DNA of 64,000 nt from Camillea tinctor. Its lineage: Eukaryota; Ascomycota; Sordariomycetes; Xylariales; Xylariaceae. A program made the position numbers and the translations under genes. Below, piece after piece: positions 1-11,556 of this stretch. The notes under the pieces were generated by a model. That model was given only the letters and a program-made list of their open reading frames with translations. It searched no databases and was not told the origin of the DNA. The stretch lies in contig MU394063.1 in the NCBI GenBank assembly GCA_022578605.1, forward strand, positions 310,001 to 374,000. The letters are read 5' to 3'. Position 1 is the stretch's first letter. The number at the start of each line of letters is the position of its first letter.

Positions 1-2435
1 TAAATTCAAGCTCTGTCGTCCATTGAGTCCGTATACATCTATAGTCTTTTTATAAGAAACCGGAATCTTTCCAATCGAAAACAAATGAGAAGATATACCA
101 ACTTTGTATGCCGGACTATAGAGAACGTTTGTTGTTTGAAAGAAAATATGTCTCGTTATGTTTCTAAAATTAGCCCCCGCTCTAGTAAGCTGGGGATCTG
201 CTTTAGTAACCTAGTCACCCAGCTGTACTCGTGGAGCTCACCATCTAAACCCAAGAAAGTCGCTGGCGGATGGTTAGGAGACATTATACGGAATTCAGCG
301 TACAGATATTTCAGGAGGGCAATTGCCAATTTACATCGCTGATAAAGTAATCACCGAAATGCTTGGAGTCGTAAAGGTAATTTATTGCTACAAGGTACTA
401 AGTAATGGCAGGTATTCGGGGGTTTTTAAGAGGAGCATCATGTTTCGTTTTGATGCTTACTGCGTTCAGCTTACTGGCTTGAGTTCCCAGTCCGGACGAA
501 ACAACATCGGTATAAGTTGCGATGTCCGTAGAGGCCCATTCCCTAGATTCATTCTTACAAAAGACCCAAAAACGGGGCGAAGCCACGCAGCCACACTGCC
601 CAGCCATATCTCTATAGGTCGCAGCAGCCCAGAGGTTATACCCACCTCAAAAGGGGCTGAGGGGTAATGGTATGGAGACAAATCTTCGGAGAGCTCAGGG
701 GTAGTGGATCTTCAATGATCATGAACAAAGACGTCTAATTTCAGTCACCAACGAATACGCTTTCCCGATGTTAAAATGAAGTCAACTAACCTAGACACTC
801 ATTAATTATCATACCCAATCTTGTGAAGTGGTATGCTGGCACCCCTCAAATGTCCCGCTTCATTTATTTTTGGTAAGCGCTGTTAGCTCAGCTGAAAATA
901 TAATAATATCATTTTACATAGTCGCTTGCTATATACGATGTCAGGGATTATAGCAATGGCAGGCCTAAGCTTCATACACTATAGCTCTCAACTTTTCCAT
1001 TTAAACAGGCTTTTATAGGATAGTTTCCCCAGCTACTTACACCTCAAGTTACTCTTCATATCGCATCGTCGTCGTCCTTGATGCGAAGTTCTTCTAGACC
1101 CTGTCTAGAAGATTGTCATCATTGATAAGAGGCGCTATGTTTTTAATACTCATATTTCCGTAAAAGCCTTCTATTTGTCCCTAGCATCGACTTCAAGATG
1201 ATAGGATTCTCGTCTTCACTGCCTTTCAGATAGTCTTTTATAAGGATTAACCGAGGTAGGAACAAAGAAAATCATTCCAAATATATGTCACGGTAACATG
1301 CGTAGTTGTAGTTCTCAACTCCTCAAACGGAATAGTGATTATTATATACTTGGTTGGTCTCTCGTGACAGCCTTAGTGAGGTTTTCAACGGCGAACACCA
1401 AAATTAGTCTTTTACTTTACTCTAGTTTTCAGAAGAGCTTCAAACTCTCGCCTTGGTAGGGCCACTGTGCGGACTTATATGCGAGGCCCCTCTACGGCTT
1501 GTTCTCCTAGAATATATGATGCACGACGCTGATCCCGCCAGAGCTTTTATTGACGTATAATTGAAACGGGAAGAAAAGAAAAGTCTAGAGCCCGCCCATT
1601 AAGTCATCTCAGTCGATACGCCTTAGTCATTGATTAATTAGTCGCGACAGAATTTATTTCACTGCCAATTCCTGAATGCCGACCACCTAGTTCTAGATAG
1701 TAGAATATAAATTTTAGCCGAACATGGTGATAAATACATCACCCTAATATATCCATAATCGATGTGTTGTCGCTTAATCACTGGCTAGAAACAGAGCACA
1801 CCTTCCTGTGCTCGCTATTTTATGTAAACCGGTAGTATTTATAGCATAACCTATACATATGCATAGCATTCTGAACGTAGTATTCAGCTCTTATGGTCTG
1901 AAATGGCTTCCTAGGGGGGCAGGGCCAAGAAAGACTGCCACTATTCCTTTGTGTTACAGCCTCAGATATTCACTAATGCAACAACAATAGTAAGAATAAG
2001 GTAATAACGATAATATCTTGCGAGAGCTCAGAGTTGGGACTACATACTATGTTGTAATACTGTTGCATATGGCTGAAAAATAGTCCTTTGTACCCTAACC
2101 TAAGAGGTATGCACTGCCCTATAGTGTAAGTGGTTTCATTGTTCATTATGATTCATACCTCATCAGTGAGCCCCCGAGCATTTCATTGGTAGAGCTTAGA
2201 AGCTCTAGTCCCTAAATGACCTAGTCGAGTGGCTCTGACTCAAGATCCCACTCAATGCCAAGGTCTCGATGTGATAGCCATACGCTTCAAAGACAGCAGA
2301 CGGCTTATAAAACAGATAGAAGTTCAACTAATTCCATATGATCACCAAATCCATCAACATCCGATAACTACCATAAGCCTTTAATACTTGAGCTTTAATT
2401 AATCGAAAACTACCACTACTTCTAATTTAATTGGT
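1..2435. other. no gene recognised, left flank
   Basis: I see no supported gene in this stretch. The short open frames at 85-342 and 323-667 have no recognisable motif, overlap one another on both strands, and look like chance frames. Base composition is moderately AT-rich but not the extreme AT of the RIP islands further right. The last 100 bases form the upstream region of the zinc-finger gene that starts at 2436. Confidence 0.5.
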
Positions 2436-3431
2436 ATGCTAGGGACAGACACAGCCACCACTTCAACCGCAACTGCACCACTACCAGCTTTACCAATGAG
2501 TCTGTCATCCAGTCCAGAGACCAACTCTACACTTACACCCTTCAAGGAGTCAATTGACTCTTCTAACGCGACTATGCAACCTTTCATACCTGGACAATGC
2601 CTATTCTGTCCCAATTCCTCAACAGACTTCGCCAACAATGTGATACATATGCAAAAGTCACATGGCCTGTTTATTCCACATCAGCAATATCTGCTAGTCG
2701 ACCTCGAGACTCTCTTCGAATACCTACACCTCGTTATTTTCGGATATCGGGAATGTATACACTGTGGAACAGAAAGAAATACCGTACAAGCGGTACAACA
2801 ACATATGACCGGTAAGGGTCACTGTACACTGGACATATCAACAGAAGACTCGGAGTTTGCCGAGTTTTACGACTTTTCTGAGCCCATAGAAGATGCGGAG
2901 AGTGATATCGAGGGCGACGACAACGAGAGGAATCAGTTGCAGACACGGGCAGGCTCAAATCGACCCCAGAAGCCACAAATAGCCGACGAAGACTCGATTC
3001 GGTTGCCGTCGGGGAAAATCATATCGAGAAAGTCACCAGCACAAGTGGCGCCGTCAGTCAGTCAGTTGCGCCGGCGGGCGAGGGCCCAGTCCTCACAACT
3101 AGAGTATTCTCTAGAGGAACCCGACAGCGAGGCGGGATCCAGCAAAGAAGACCCTGACCCAGATGTGCGCGACAAACGGTTACTATCGAAGCGGGAGAAA
3201 CGGGAGAGAGCGACGGTAGCGTATCAGCTGGCTAACATGAGCGCGAACGACCGAAACAGCCTGATGCATCTACCCACATCTCAGCAACTCTCGATACTAG
3301 TGACGCAACATAGACAGATGGAGAAGGTGCAAAAGGAAGAGAGGCGGAGACAGGGCAAGGTTGATCGGAAGGGGAACAAGAATCTGTATGCGTATTGGCA
3401 CACGGAAACACCAGTCTATCAGTGCGGATAG
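2436..3431 (+). CDS. Rei1/ZNF622-like C2H2 zinc-finger protein, lacking the N-terminal finger
   Basis: This is a single-exon frame of 331 aa. Residues about 48-82 hold a C2H2 unit (CLFCPNSSTDF then HMQKSHGLFIP), and residues about 108-133 hold a second one (ECIHCGTERNT ... QQHMTGKGHC) followed by the EFYDF sequence. That pair is diagnostic of the Rei1/ZNF622 family, whose members act in cytoplasmic maturation of the 60S ribosomal subunit, recycling export factors. The middle is acidic and disordered, and the C-terminus is basic and coiled. Family members usually carry an additional N-terminal C2H2 finger and are longer. Here the protein starts in a Ser/Thr-rich stretch just before the second finger, and I found no upstream exon encoding the missing part. 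It may be a truncated or diverged paralogue rather than the housekeeping Rei1. The family call is strong; the function is inferred. Confidence 0.75.
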   Translation: MLGTDTATTSTATAPLPALPMSLSSSPETNSTLTPFKESIDSSNATMQPFIPGQCLFCPNSSTDFANNVIHMQKSHGLFIPHQQYLLVDLETLFEYLHLVIFGYRECIHCGTERNTVQAVQQHMTGKGHCTLDISTEDSEFAEFYDFSEPIEDAESDIEGDDNERNQLQTRAGSNRPQKPQIADEDSIRLPSGKIISRKSPAQVAPSVSQLRRRARAQSSQLEYSLEEPDSEAGSSKEDPDPDVRDKRLLSKREKRERATVAYQLANMSANDRNSLMHLPTSQQLSILVTQHRQMEKVQKEERRRQGKVDRKGNKNLYAYWHTETPVYQCG

Positions 3432-4416
3432 ATACATTGGGTAGCAGAAATGAAATGAAGGGATCAGAAATCGGTATACGCAGCAATTGATATGAGTGTT
3501 TAAGCGAGTGATTATATACCTGATATGTGGTTATGATTAATTCAATTTTGGGTTGGGCTACCGCTAGGTGACCAACCTTTTTCTGATCTCCTTCAAAAGC
3601 ATCCCCCCTTAATGATATGGTTTCTGTTTCCGATGTTATTATTATAAAGGCCACATTAATTACTAAGACGATGACTTTAAGGCTGTAATCCGACCTTATC
3701 CAGAATAGGTTGCAAAAGCGATGCCAGTTTTATAACTACGTTCCAGACTAAACCCTCAGTGACTCAACTAGGGATTATAGACCTTGAATGACAACATAGC
3801 AGGGGGCTTGATTAAAGTCCTAAGCTATCCCTCTATAAATTGATGATTTTTGATCTTTGGTGAATATTTGATTCCCCCGATGGATCGATTTCGTCGTGAA
3901 AGGCACGATATCTAAATCTAGTTCTATAGCCTACTTAATAAGGTGATGGCCATAAGCGTACCTAGATAGGCCCAGATATACATATTGCTCTGTGTATTGA
4001 ACATATGTTCGTGAATACGCAAAATAGTTACTGAAATATGTGCCATTATATTATGAAAAGTTCGAAAATGAATCGAAATATCTGTGTTAAAGCTGATGTG
4101 GTCCTGTTACGCGAAGTCGGTCTTTGAAGCACCCCTTTAACCCCTTTTCAAACGCTACCTGGCTATACACTTCGTACCACATTCTTCTTAAGCGCAATAG
4201 TTTATGAACAGACCACGCTATATACCAAATTATGATGTACATGGTAAAGAGGATGAAAACGTTCAATATATAAATAAAGGTATTTATCTTAACCTTACCT
4301 CTGATCGTTTTTTGTCTTACCCGATGTGCACATTTTATGTGTTAAACTAAAATCGTAATACTTGGAATTCTCAACCTGCGACGAAGCATTTCATTCTATG
4401 ACAGTGATTACTACTC
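3432..4416. other. intergenic, no feature recognised
   Basis: This AT-rich spacer lies between the Rei1-like gene and the convergent phosphotransferase gene. The 140-aa antisense frame at 3232-3654 lies mostly over the Rei1-like coding sequence and shows no motif. It probably contains the 3' ends of both transcripts. Confidence 0.4.
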
Positions 4417-5499
4417 TTATTCAACGTCGGGCAATGATTCTATAAGCTCAAGGACCTTATGATCGTCCAAAGCCGTAGCATGGCGCACACACATGGGGTT
4501 TATCATGTCCAAAGACTGGAACGAAGTCGGACACAAGATCCACCCCACGCCCACGATCATGCACTTCAAATACTCGCCCCTGACCTCCTCGTCCTTGCTC
4601 GAGAACGCCGGACCCCCGAGCCTGTGCAGCGTATCCAGGTAATGGTCCACGACCTCCCACTCGTGCGCCCTTCTATCCTCCACGCTCAGCGCGCCGCTGA
4701 CGAAATACGCCACGTCGTGGAACGCCGAGCCCACCATCACTATCTGGAAGTCGATGAAGCGCGGCGCGCCGCCCGCCTCGAGGTACGTGTTCCCGATATG
4801 CGCGTCGCCGTGCACGACGCAGCGGAACCGCGGGCTCTTGGCCTTGTACGCCTTGCGCATCGCGGCCTCGACGCGCGCCCGGCTGCGCAGGCCCTCGGGG
4901 AGCTGCGGCCGCCCCGGGCTCCGCGTGATGGCGTCGTAGTTCTGCACCAGCGTGAGCAGCGCGGCTTCGTACCCCGACGCGGCCCACGGGTAGTCGGCCG
5001 GGTCGGCGCCCCACGTGCGCGCGTGCAGCGCGGCGAGCTGCTCGACGCCCTGGCGGACCCGCGACACGGGCCAGTCCTGCTTGGTGTCGCAGAAGACGAG
5101 GCCCTGGGCGGCGAGGTCCTCCATGATCACGATGCCCTGCTTGGGCGAGTGCCCGGCCCACAGGACTTTGGGGAGTTTCATGTGGTCGAGGGTCGGCGCG
5201 AGGATGTTGAAGAAATCGACCTCTTTCTGGTACATGGTGACGATGAACGGCGCCTGTTCCACGACGGAGGGGTCGAAGGTTCCCTTAACGCAGATATGAG
5301 TCGGCCTGTCTGCATCTTGTCCGGCACCGTCGTCATATGTGACGGTGACGAGCGCCTTGCTTGCAGTTCCCCAGATGATCTTGGTGATATCGATAGATTT
5401 GATTTTAGCCCCTAAAACACTGGACAGCCAAGAGGCTGTTATGCCTTTAGGCGTGACTGGTAGTTCAGAGGATCCGGGCTTGCTTGGTGTCTCTTCCAT
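4417..5499 (-). CDS. aminoglycoside/CHK kinase-like phosphotransferase
   Basis: This is a single-exon gene of 360 aa with a protein-kinase-like fold of the APH / ecdysteroid-kinase-like (CHK) group. Key residues are visible: a catalytic-loop motif CVVHGDAHIGNTYL at about 228-241 with the HGDxHxxN signature, and FIDFQIVMVGSAFHDVAYF at about 248-266 with the metal-binding DFQ. The N-terminal half contains an IIWGTASKALVTVTY strand typical of the nucleotide lobe and an IVIMEDL hinge. Family members phosphorylate small hydroxylated or amino substrates; the substrate here is unknown. The coding sequence is much more GC-rich than its flanks and gives long antisense shadow frames. The start at 5499 is the first Met and gives a normal-length protein. 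The gene is convergent with the Rei1-like gene and divergent from the oxygenase gene at 6702. Confidence 0.85.
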   Translation of the reverse strand: MEETPSKPGSSELPVTPKGITASWLSSVLGAKIKSIDITKIIWGTASKALVTVTYDDGAGQDADRPTHICVKGTFDPSVVEQAPFIVTMYQKEVDFFNILAPTLDHMKLPKVLWAGHSPKQGIVIMEDLAAQGLVFCDTKQDWPVSRVRQGVEQLAALHARTWGADPADYPWAASGYEAALLTLVQNYDAITRSPGRPQLPEGLRSRARVEAAMRKAYKAKSPRFRCVVHGDAHIGNTYLEAGGAPRFIDFQIVMVGSAFHDVAYFVSGALSVEDRRAHEWEVVDHYLDTLHRLGGPAFSSKDEEVRGEYLKCMIVGVGWILCPTSFQSLDMINPMCVRHATALDDHKVLELIESLPDVE

Positions 5500-6701
5500 T
5501 GTGAGCTTCTATCCGGTTTACAATGTATTCTTTAGCAACATCAAACTGTAGTAGTCCCCTGCGCCGACGGGTAGACCGTGGGCCTTTTTATAACCCACTC
5601 CACAGACGAGAAACGACGCATACCCGTAGTGGGGGTAAAACAAAACTGCAGATCTCTGCTGACTATTGCTTCACGCGCCTCTAGTGTAGCTTACAGCTTA
5701 CCCTAGATGGTGTGGGATAAGTATGTTGTCTTGTCATTGGGTCTGGTACCGATGTCAAGTGATAGTTTGGGAATAGGGTGACATTCTGATTGGGTTCTGG
5801 AACGTGGATTACGTCTTTCATCCCCTCATCAAGAGTTATGACTTCCTGTGTAACGAGAAATTAGATGACGGATTGCTTCTTATTGGATTTATCAAATTGT
5901 ATAATTTTTTCCGTTAAAAATACGAAATGTGCTGTTTCAAATAGACAGGAGTGAGCATGCGGCAGGCTTCAGAAACATGTTTATAAGTGACATCCAATTA
6001 TGACAGGTTAATCTGGAGTCCAACATTTGCTTTCTTTCTATGGGGCCTTGTTCTGCTATCTCGACTATGAAGTACAATCTATAGTCTCCCGTAGATTCAA
6101 AACGGAATGAACTCTGCTACAATGCTCTTTATACTTAGCTGACATAGAATATGGACTATAAAAGATTGAAGTTTCAGAGGGGGCGACATGAGTTGTATAA
6201 GTACTCTTTCAACTCAATATAAATGACTCGACAAATATTACTTATCGCAAGAAAGTGTCTCTTCCCAGAACATTATTATTCCTAGTATAAGAATCTATTA
6301 TTTGGTCTGCTAGCGATGAAAAAGATCGTGAGAATTTTTCGCATCAGAAGACGTGGAAGGCTAAGAATGATATCTGATACACAGCCATCTACCGAGAAAG
6401 ACTTAAGTTAAATAAAATAGGTAGGTGGTGAACGTTTGTTTTCGTGCGATAAACCGGCTGGGTCGAAAGTTCAGCCATAAGCACTAGGTTAAGAAAGTGT
6501 ATATGTAGGCTGCGAGTCCAGTGTCAAAGACTGTGCCGCAGTGACCATAATACATTCCCGCACTGCCCCGATATCAAAGGACAGCCTACCACCTCTGCAT
6601 ACGACAGATATTTGAGTAATGAATTAGGTGTTCTTCTAAGACAACACGGGTTAGATCTGTATTTGGAATTATCCTTAAACCCATTTCTATTATCGCAAGA
6701 A
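5500..6701. other. divergent intergenic region
   Basis: This stretch of about 1.2 kb separates the divergently oriented phosphotransferase and oxygenase genes, so it should contain both promoters. I see no tRNA, repeat or additional gene. An in-frame ATG at 6612 could extend the oxygenase upstream, but the extension looks non-coding. Confidence 0.4.
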
Positions 6702-7544
6702 ATGTCGAAGATCACGCGCGACCACTCCTTGCCAGTGAAGCCAATCTACAGGTCGAATCATGTGGACGTCCCGGACGACTTCCTCAGAGCCGAACCACAT
6801 GATTCCAAGCCAATAACCTTCACTCAGATAGATTTCGCGAACACCGACCTTCCCGAGTATACGGGCGGCCTCGCCTTCGTGCTAGACAATGTTCTCAGCC
6901 CCTCTGAGTCCGCCAAGCTCCTTACCATGGCCGAGGACAGCGTCATGGAGGAAGACAAGCTCGACGGGTCACCGTGGCGCCCAGCCCTAATCCACATCGG
7001 CGGTGGGTACGAGGTGCTCGCCGCCGACTACCGCAACAGCGACCGCATCGTCTGGGACAACCAGGACATGGTCGACCGGTTGTGGGCGCGCCTGCAGACC
7101 GTGCCGCAGGTCAGGGACAAGCTCAACGTGCTGTCCACGGACGAGCTGCTGGGCGGGAACCGCGACGGCCGCTCGACGCTGGAGTACTATCGCGTCAATA
7201 AGCGCATGCGCTTCCTCCGGTACGGCGAGGACCAGTTCTTCAAGACCCACTGCGACAGCTCGTATGGCGAGAAGACGGACGATGGCGGGTTCGCGCAGAC
7301 GTGGTTCACTCTGCACTTGTTTCTAAACGACTCGCAGCAGGCGGTCGGGGAGGAGGCGGACCTTATCGGTGGTGCGACGTCTTTCCTTTCGTTGGATGAG
7401 AGCCGTAGGGTAGACGTGGATCCGAAAGCGGGGAGGGTCCTTATCTTTCAGCATATGAAGCTCCGGCACTCGGGTGATGAGGTGATGATCGGTACCAAAT
7501 ACACGGTTCGGACGGATATTATGTATCGGCAGAAGTCGAGTTAA
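6702..7544 (+). CDS. 2-oxoglutarate/Fe(II)-dependent oxygenase, prolyl 4-hydroxylase-like
   Basis: The protein is 280 aa from the ATG at 6702 (MSKITRDHSLPV). An in-frame ATG at 6612 would add 30 residues of low coding character. The double-stranded beta-helix core shows the HxD iron-binding pair in the KTHCDSSYG motif, a WFTLHLFLND strand, the distal iron-binding His in MKLRHSGDEV, and a 2OG-binding Arg in KYTVRTDIMY. This arrangement matches small fungal prolyl 4-hydroxylase-like proteins, which couple decarboxylation of 2-oxoglutarate to hydroxylation of a protein or small molecule. There is no signal peptide, so it is probably cytosolic. There are no introns. The substrate is unknown. Codon use is GC-rich like the neighbouring phosphotransferase. 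Confidence 0.85.
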   Translation: MSKITRDHSLPVKPIYRSNHVDVPDDFLRAEPHDSKPITFTQIDFANTDLPEYTGGLAFVLDNVLSPSESAKLLTMAEDSVMEEDKLDGSPWRPALIHIGGGYEVLAADYRNSDRIVWDNQDMVDRLWARLQTVPQVRDKLNVLSTDELLGGNRDGRSTLEYYRVNKRMRFLRYGEDQFFKTHCDSSYGEKTDDGGFAQTWFTLHLFLNDSQQAVGEEADLIGGATSFLSLDESRRVDVDPKAGRVLIFQHMKLRHSGDEVMIGTKYTVRTDIMYRQKSS

Positions 7545-7870
7545 GGGGATATCATTCTCTTGCCAGCTTAGTCGGCTCGTTCACTGTGTTCTTTCAATAT
7601 GTAGGTGGCCTGCATTATAAAAGCATCTTCATCTAAATTGATATTCCCCTATTCCAACCTGCACCATCTAGAGTCTGTCTACTACATATCAAAATGGTGG
7701 TTTAGCTTGTCATACAATCTCATTATACCTCCAGCAGGCCCCCTTTCCCCTACACGACCTACTCACAGGCCAAGATAATATGCAAAGAACGCCTATTCCC
7801 AACTATCAAATCGATGCCAATTTTTAGCCCACCAATTCGATCGAGTGATAATACTCCCACATAAAACCTT
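7545..7870. other. convergent intergenic spacer
   Basis: This is a 3' to 3' spacer between the oxygenase and the MYND gene. It holds T-rich stretches compatible with transcript ends on both strands; nothing else was recognised. Confidence 0.4.
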
Positions 7871-8639
7871 TCAACCCCAAATATCCCTAATAGACCGTAT
7901 GACCTTGCAGTTAGACTTGTGGCCTAGCTCACTCCAGCCCTTTACTTGGCAGTCCTGTGATAACCCAGATGATTAGTTCTGAAGGCCCATACTCCTCGAG
8001 ACTCACTTAGCATCGTGAGATAGCAGGAAGTCTATCTTTACCTTACTACAATAAGCCGCCGTCGCGCATCCCGTGCACTTCGACAGCGACCCCTCGGTGG
8101 CCCCGCACGCAGCGCACTTCTGCCCAAGCCCATCACTCCCAGCCAGCAGGAACGCCAGCTCGGAGACCTGCTCCAAGCCGCCGGGTATGACCTGCTCGTG
8201 TCAGGGAAGTCAGCATGCTGATCTGTCGCGAGAAGCCATCCCCCCTTTTCCCGTCAAGTGGAAGAACTCTCAACAGCGCCACAAGAAAAGAAAGCCAATA
8301 AAGCTACATTACCTTGACATCCCCCGCGCAGCCCCGCCCAATGCGCACAATAGCCTTCTTGCCCTCCTCGCGGTCCTCCCGCGTCGCGCGGGGCGCCACG
8401 AGCGTGCGGCCCTTGCGGAACCCCCGGGCCTTGAGGTCCAGGGCGTCGTCGAACGTGACGGCGAAGTCGACGCCCTTGCGGTCCGTGACGATGAGCGTGG
8501 GCTTGGTGAGCGTCATGTTCTCCTTGATCTGCGCGAGGAGGTACCACGTGTCCTCGTCGCTGCTGGATGGGGCTGAGGACGGTGGCAGTTCGTAGAAGGC
8601 CGGGAAGGCGGATAAAAGGTCAGTACCGGGGGCGGACAT
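7871..8639 (-). CDS. MYND-type zinc-finger protein, three exons
   Basis: I joined three exons: 8313-8639 (109 codons, start MSAPGTDLLS), 8042-8191 (50 codons) and 7871-7954 (27 codons plus stop), giving 186 aa. All junctions are phase 0 with GTAATG/CAG and GTAAAG/CAG splice sites. The C-terminus then carries a complete MYND finger: CAACGATEGSLSKCTGC, then YCSKDC, then CQVKGWSELGHKSNCK. The YC/SK pair at the end of exon 2 and the DCQVKGW sequence at the start of exon 3 rejoin exactly as the family requires, which supports the model. MYND fingers mediate protein-protein contacts. The N-terminal 110 residues (TWYLLAQIKENMTLTKPTLIV...) form a small domain seen in fungal MYND proteins of unknown role. 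No catalytic domain is visible. Confidence 0.85.
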
Positions 8640-9746
8640 GGTTGATTTACCTGGCCTGCGCGTTGGGGTATGGGGTGGTGTGCTGCAATGAATTGTGGGT
8701 GAGAGAAAGGGGTGGGATAGCGGTAGGAAAAAGGTTAGTACATGGAGTTGGGATGAGAGATGAGAGCTGAGAATTCGTTTGATCGAATAGCGCCCTCGAA
8801 TCGTGAGGCTCGGTTTGGGCATGAAACACGGAGACGCCCCATCTCGTGCTATTAGCAGACCCCGGTCAGAGCCGGTTGCGGAGACGAAAACTAGTTTGAA
8901 TAATCGTATACATGATCTATTCGATGTGAAATCTTATATGCGGGAGATAGTATATATAGTAAAGTACTTTAGTTACATATTTTACCAACTTTAATATCCT
9001 CCCAGAGTGGAGGTAAATGATTTTATAAGATCTAACACTTAGATATGACCTTCGGATCTGTAGAACACGTTCGATGCACGGGCCATATTTATAGAGATCA
9101 TGGCAAAGTGCATATTGAACATCTCATTGGAGAGCCCGCATTTTATAGAACTACTCTTAGGGAGTTCTTTAGGGATGTTGTTGGTGTCTTATATAAATAT
9201 CACGAAAGTCCTAGCAATGGTTTAAGTAGCCATGATGTTGTTGTGCGGGAGACTAGAACTACAACAACTTTATACCGTTAATCTGACATGAAATACTCTT
9301 CTTCGTTCTCTTACTAAGTATGCAATATCTTGTACTTCATGGTCTAGTACTTGACAGCGCACCGGATAGGTATCTTTTTAAAGTGTAAAACTTAAGTATT
9401 ATATTATTCTAGAGACATAAAGAACCAGCTACCCCCAGATAAACGAGGCCATAAGGAACTAAAAACTAATTTTTCTGTCGACGACAGCAAAGGCAATGAC
9501 AAATATACATAAGGCGCGCAAAACGAAACCGTACATTCTACTCGCAATATCCGAACTTGTAACACATACAAGATATGAAAACCGTAAGTATTATTGTTAG
9601 TAATGAAGTTAAACTACCTTGTCCAAGACAGGATAAGAAGATATTGTCAAGTTCTTCTAAAGCTAACCTTCTTTACATTCTATATATACCCCACTAGCAC
9701 CAAACTCCACATCAAGTTGTTGTCCAATGACAACTGTCATCCGGAA
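8640..9746. other. intergenic, upstream of the MYND gene
   Basis: This spacer holds the MYND gene promoter, one LTR-like repeat copy (9199-9289, listed separately) and an AT-rich remainder. No gene was recognised. The frame at 9045-9281 overlaps the repeat and is not considered real. Confidence 0.4.
9199..9289 (-). repeat. LTR-like dispersed repeat, copy 1
   Basis: In reverse orientation this matches the dispersed family described at 31539-31667: it keeps the CGCACAACAACAT block, a TAGTCTCC block and the terminal TGTCAGATTAA and TTTCGTGATA ends. It is diverged, mainly by transitions. Confidence 0.55.
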
Positions 9747-9817
9747 GCATCAGTGGTTTAGTGGTAAAATCCATCGTTGCCATCGATGGGCCCCGCGTTC
9801 GATTCGCGGCTGATGCA
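9747..9817 (+). tRNA. tRNA-Gly (GCC)
   Basis: This is a 71-nt intronless tRNA. The acceptor stem GCATCAG pairs with CTGATGC at the 3' end, followed by discriminator A. The anticodon stem CATCG/CGATG closes the loop TTGCCAT, with anticodon GCC. The T arm is CCGCG-TTCGATT-CGCGG. The A box (TGGTTTAGTGG) and B box (GTTCGATTC) are present. A T-rich run downstream (TTTTTTCC, from 9818) is a suitable RNA polymerase III terminator. Confidence 0.95.
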
Positions 9818-10172
9818 TTTTTTCCTTTTTTTGTTCGCCTTTCCTCCTTATGGCCCCAACGTATTTTATCTAACCTACATCGTATTTGTCCCTCGTTTTC
9901 CCCTCCCTGTCAGTCATACATCTTTCTACTTTTTGTTTTTTATTTTGGTCGCATACGAGGGCATTCAATAACACCTTCGGCACACTTAAAGAAATCACGT
10001 AACCCTGAGTCCCTACCTATAAGCTACCCAAGTTCCACTATTTTGCCTATACATAGAAGCTCATCCTATGTCCCCTCTGCTACGTAAGTTTTTAATTTGA
10101 ACAATAGGTACAATCTCCCATCCGCTACTAAACCAACGCCGTATATAAAAGCGATAATTTTCAAATTCTTTA

Positions 10173-10283
10173 CAGTCAAGCGTTAAGAAACGAAGAAGAA
10201 TTCTGTACATAGGAGTAAAAATGACCTCCGTAGTTGTAATCTAGGTTCCTTGCACAACAGCATATTGATTCCCTCATGAGGGT
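10173..10283 (+). repeat. LTR-like dispersed repeat, copy 2
   Basis: Aligns with the family: a GTTAAGAAACGAAGAAG block, TTCTGTACATAG, GTAGTTGTAATCTAGGTTCC and TTGCACAACAGCATATTG occur in the same order and spacing as in the other copies. The 3' end is degenerate. Confidence 0.55.
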
Positions 10284-11432
10284 CACTGTTCGCCTCTCCC
10301 TTGGGCCTGGGCCGCGATCCTCCTCATTCTCCTTTGCTTCCTTTTCTTAGACTTTAGCTCGTTTCTCTTGTTTCCCCTCCCTCCTTGCTCCCAATCGTTA
10401 TTGTCGAGGCCCAACTAATATGCCACGTATCTGCGAAAAGGGAAACCCTCTCGATTAGCTCAATGCATAGAGACTCTCGCTCAATCTTCAAGGTTGGCCA
10501 TACCAGTTTCTATTCTAATTATCTCGTTCTTCGCCGCCAAGTACTCAGATCCATCGCCACTTGCTCGATCAAGTCCACTCGTTCGATGCGGGTCTATCGA
10601 TTGATTGATGTGCATGTTGATGTTAGTATATGCACATAGATTGATTGCCCATGACTGCGCCTTGAGTAGTACTAACCAGTGGCTCTAGATGAGCTGAGTC
10701 AGAACCCAAGTCTTCTTCCTCTCTTGCAAAGAGACTGTTCGATCTCATTGGAGCCTTGAGTTGGTCCAGCTCCTTTCCTAGGGATCGAGCCTTGTTGATG
10801 GGTTCGTAATGTGTATCTGGGATTCTTAGAATTAGTAGCAAGCTTTTAGCAGAAGGGGCGAAAATCTGTACTCTTCTAGCAGGAGTTCTCGTACCCCTAT
10901 CTGATCTGGACGACCCTTGCCTTTCTCTCCGCAAGAGGAGTTGCTTGGATATAGATTGATATCGTCAATGTGCGACTCTCTGGCTTTTTGTCTAGTAAAT
11001 GGATTAATATTGCAGGCCAAGTGACAGCCGAGACGGACGGAATGAATGGGAATGTTACGAGGGATAACTATAAAATACATAATTGAGCCACAGTGACCAC
11101 TCGGTCATTGTGATGGTATAGGGTCGCTTGACACCTATTGTAACAAGGAAATGGATGATAAATGGAAGATTGCTGGAGGACTGCAACTAAATAGTGGACA
11201 GGGACTTGGTTCTTATAATGCCGCAGCAGGTAGAAAAGGGATAGTCCTTCCTGCAACAGTTAACAAGTTAACAACCTTGACGGCCATATTGGATGAAATG
11301 CAAACAGCCTCCCACGTCCCTATCCATTACAGCTACAATCGCAGTTCCTCGCCTGGGTCTATTTCTGGACCTAAACGGCAATACTAGCCGGTCAATAGTG
11401 GTGTCTCTTTCCAGTAAGAAGTACTCCCGCAA

Positions 11433-11556
11433 ATTAAGTAGGAAGAAAGAAGGTTCTTGTACATAGATCACAGTGACATCTACAGCTATGATCTAGGTTC
11501 TCGCACAACAATAACAACGTATCCATTACCAAAGGACTTTCTTGGTCCCTCGTGAC
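11433..11556 (+). repeat. LTR-like dispersed repeat, copy 3
   Basis: Contains AAGTAGGAAGAAAGAAGG, TTCTTGTACATAG, GCTATGATCTAGGTTC, CGCACAACAATAACAACG and the terminal CTTGGTCCCTCGTGACA in family order. The TGACA 3' terminus is intact, while the 5' TGTCAGGGG end is not clear. Confidence 0.65.

Noticed and set aside
323..667. 114-aa frame near the left end
   Set aside because: Both strands are open here by chance; no motif, no splice extension, no family resemblance.
4459..5415. 318-aa plus-strand open frame
   Set aside because: It is exactly antisense to the CHK/APH phosphotransferase, which has clear catalytic motifs; the long antisense frame results from high GC.
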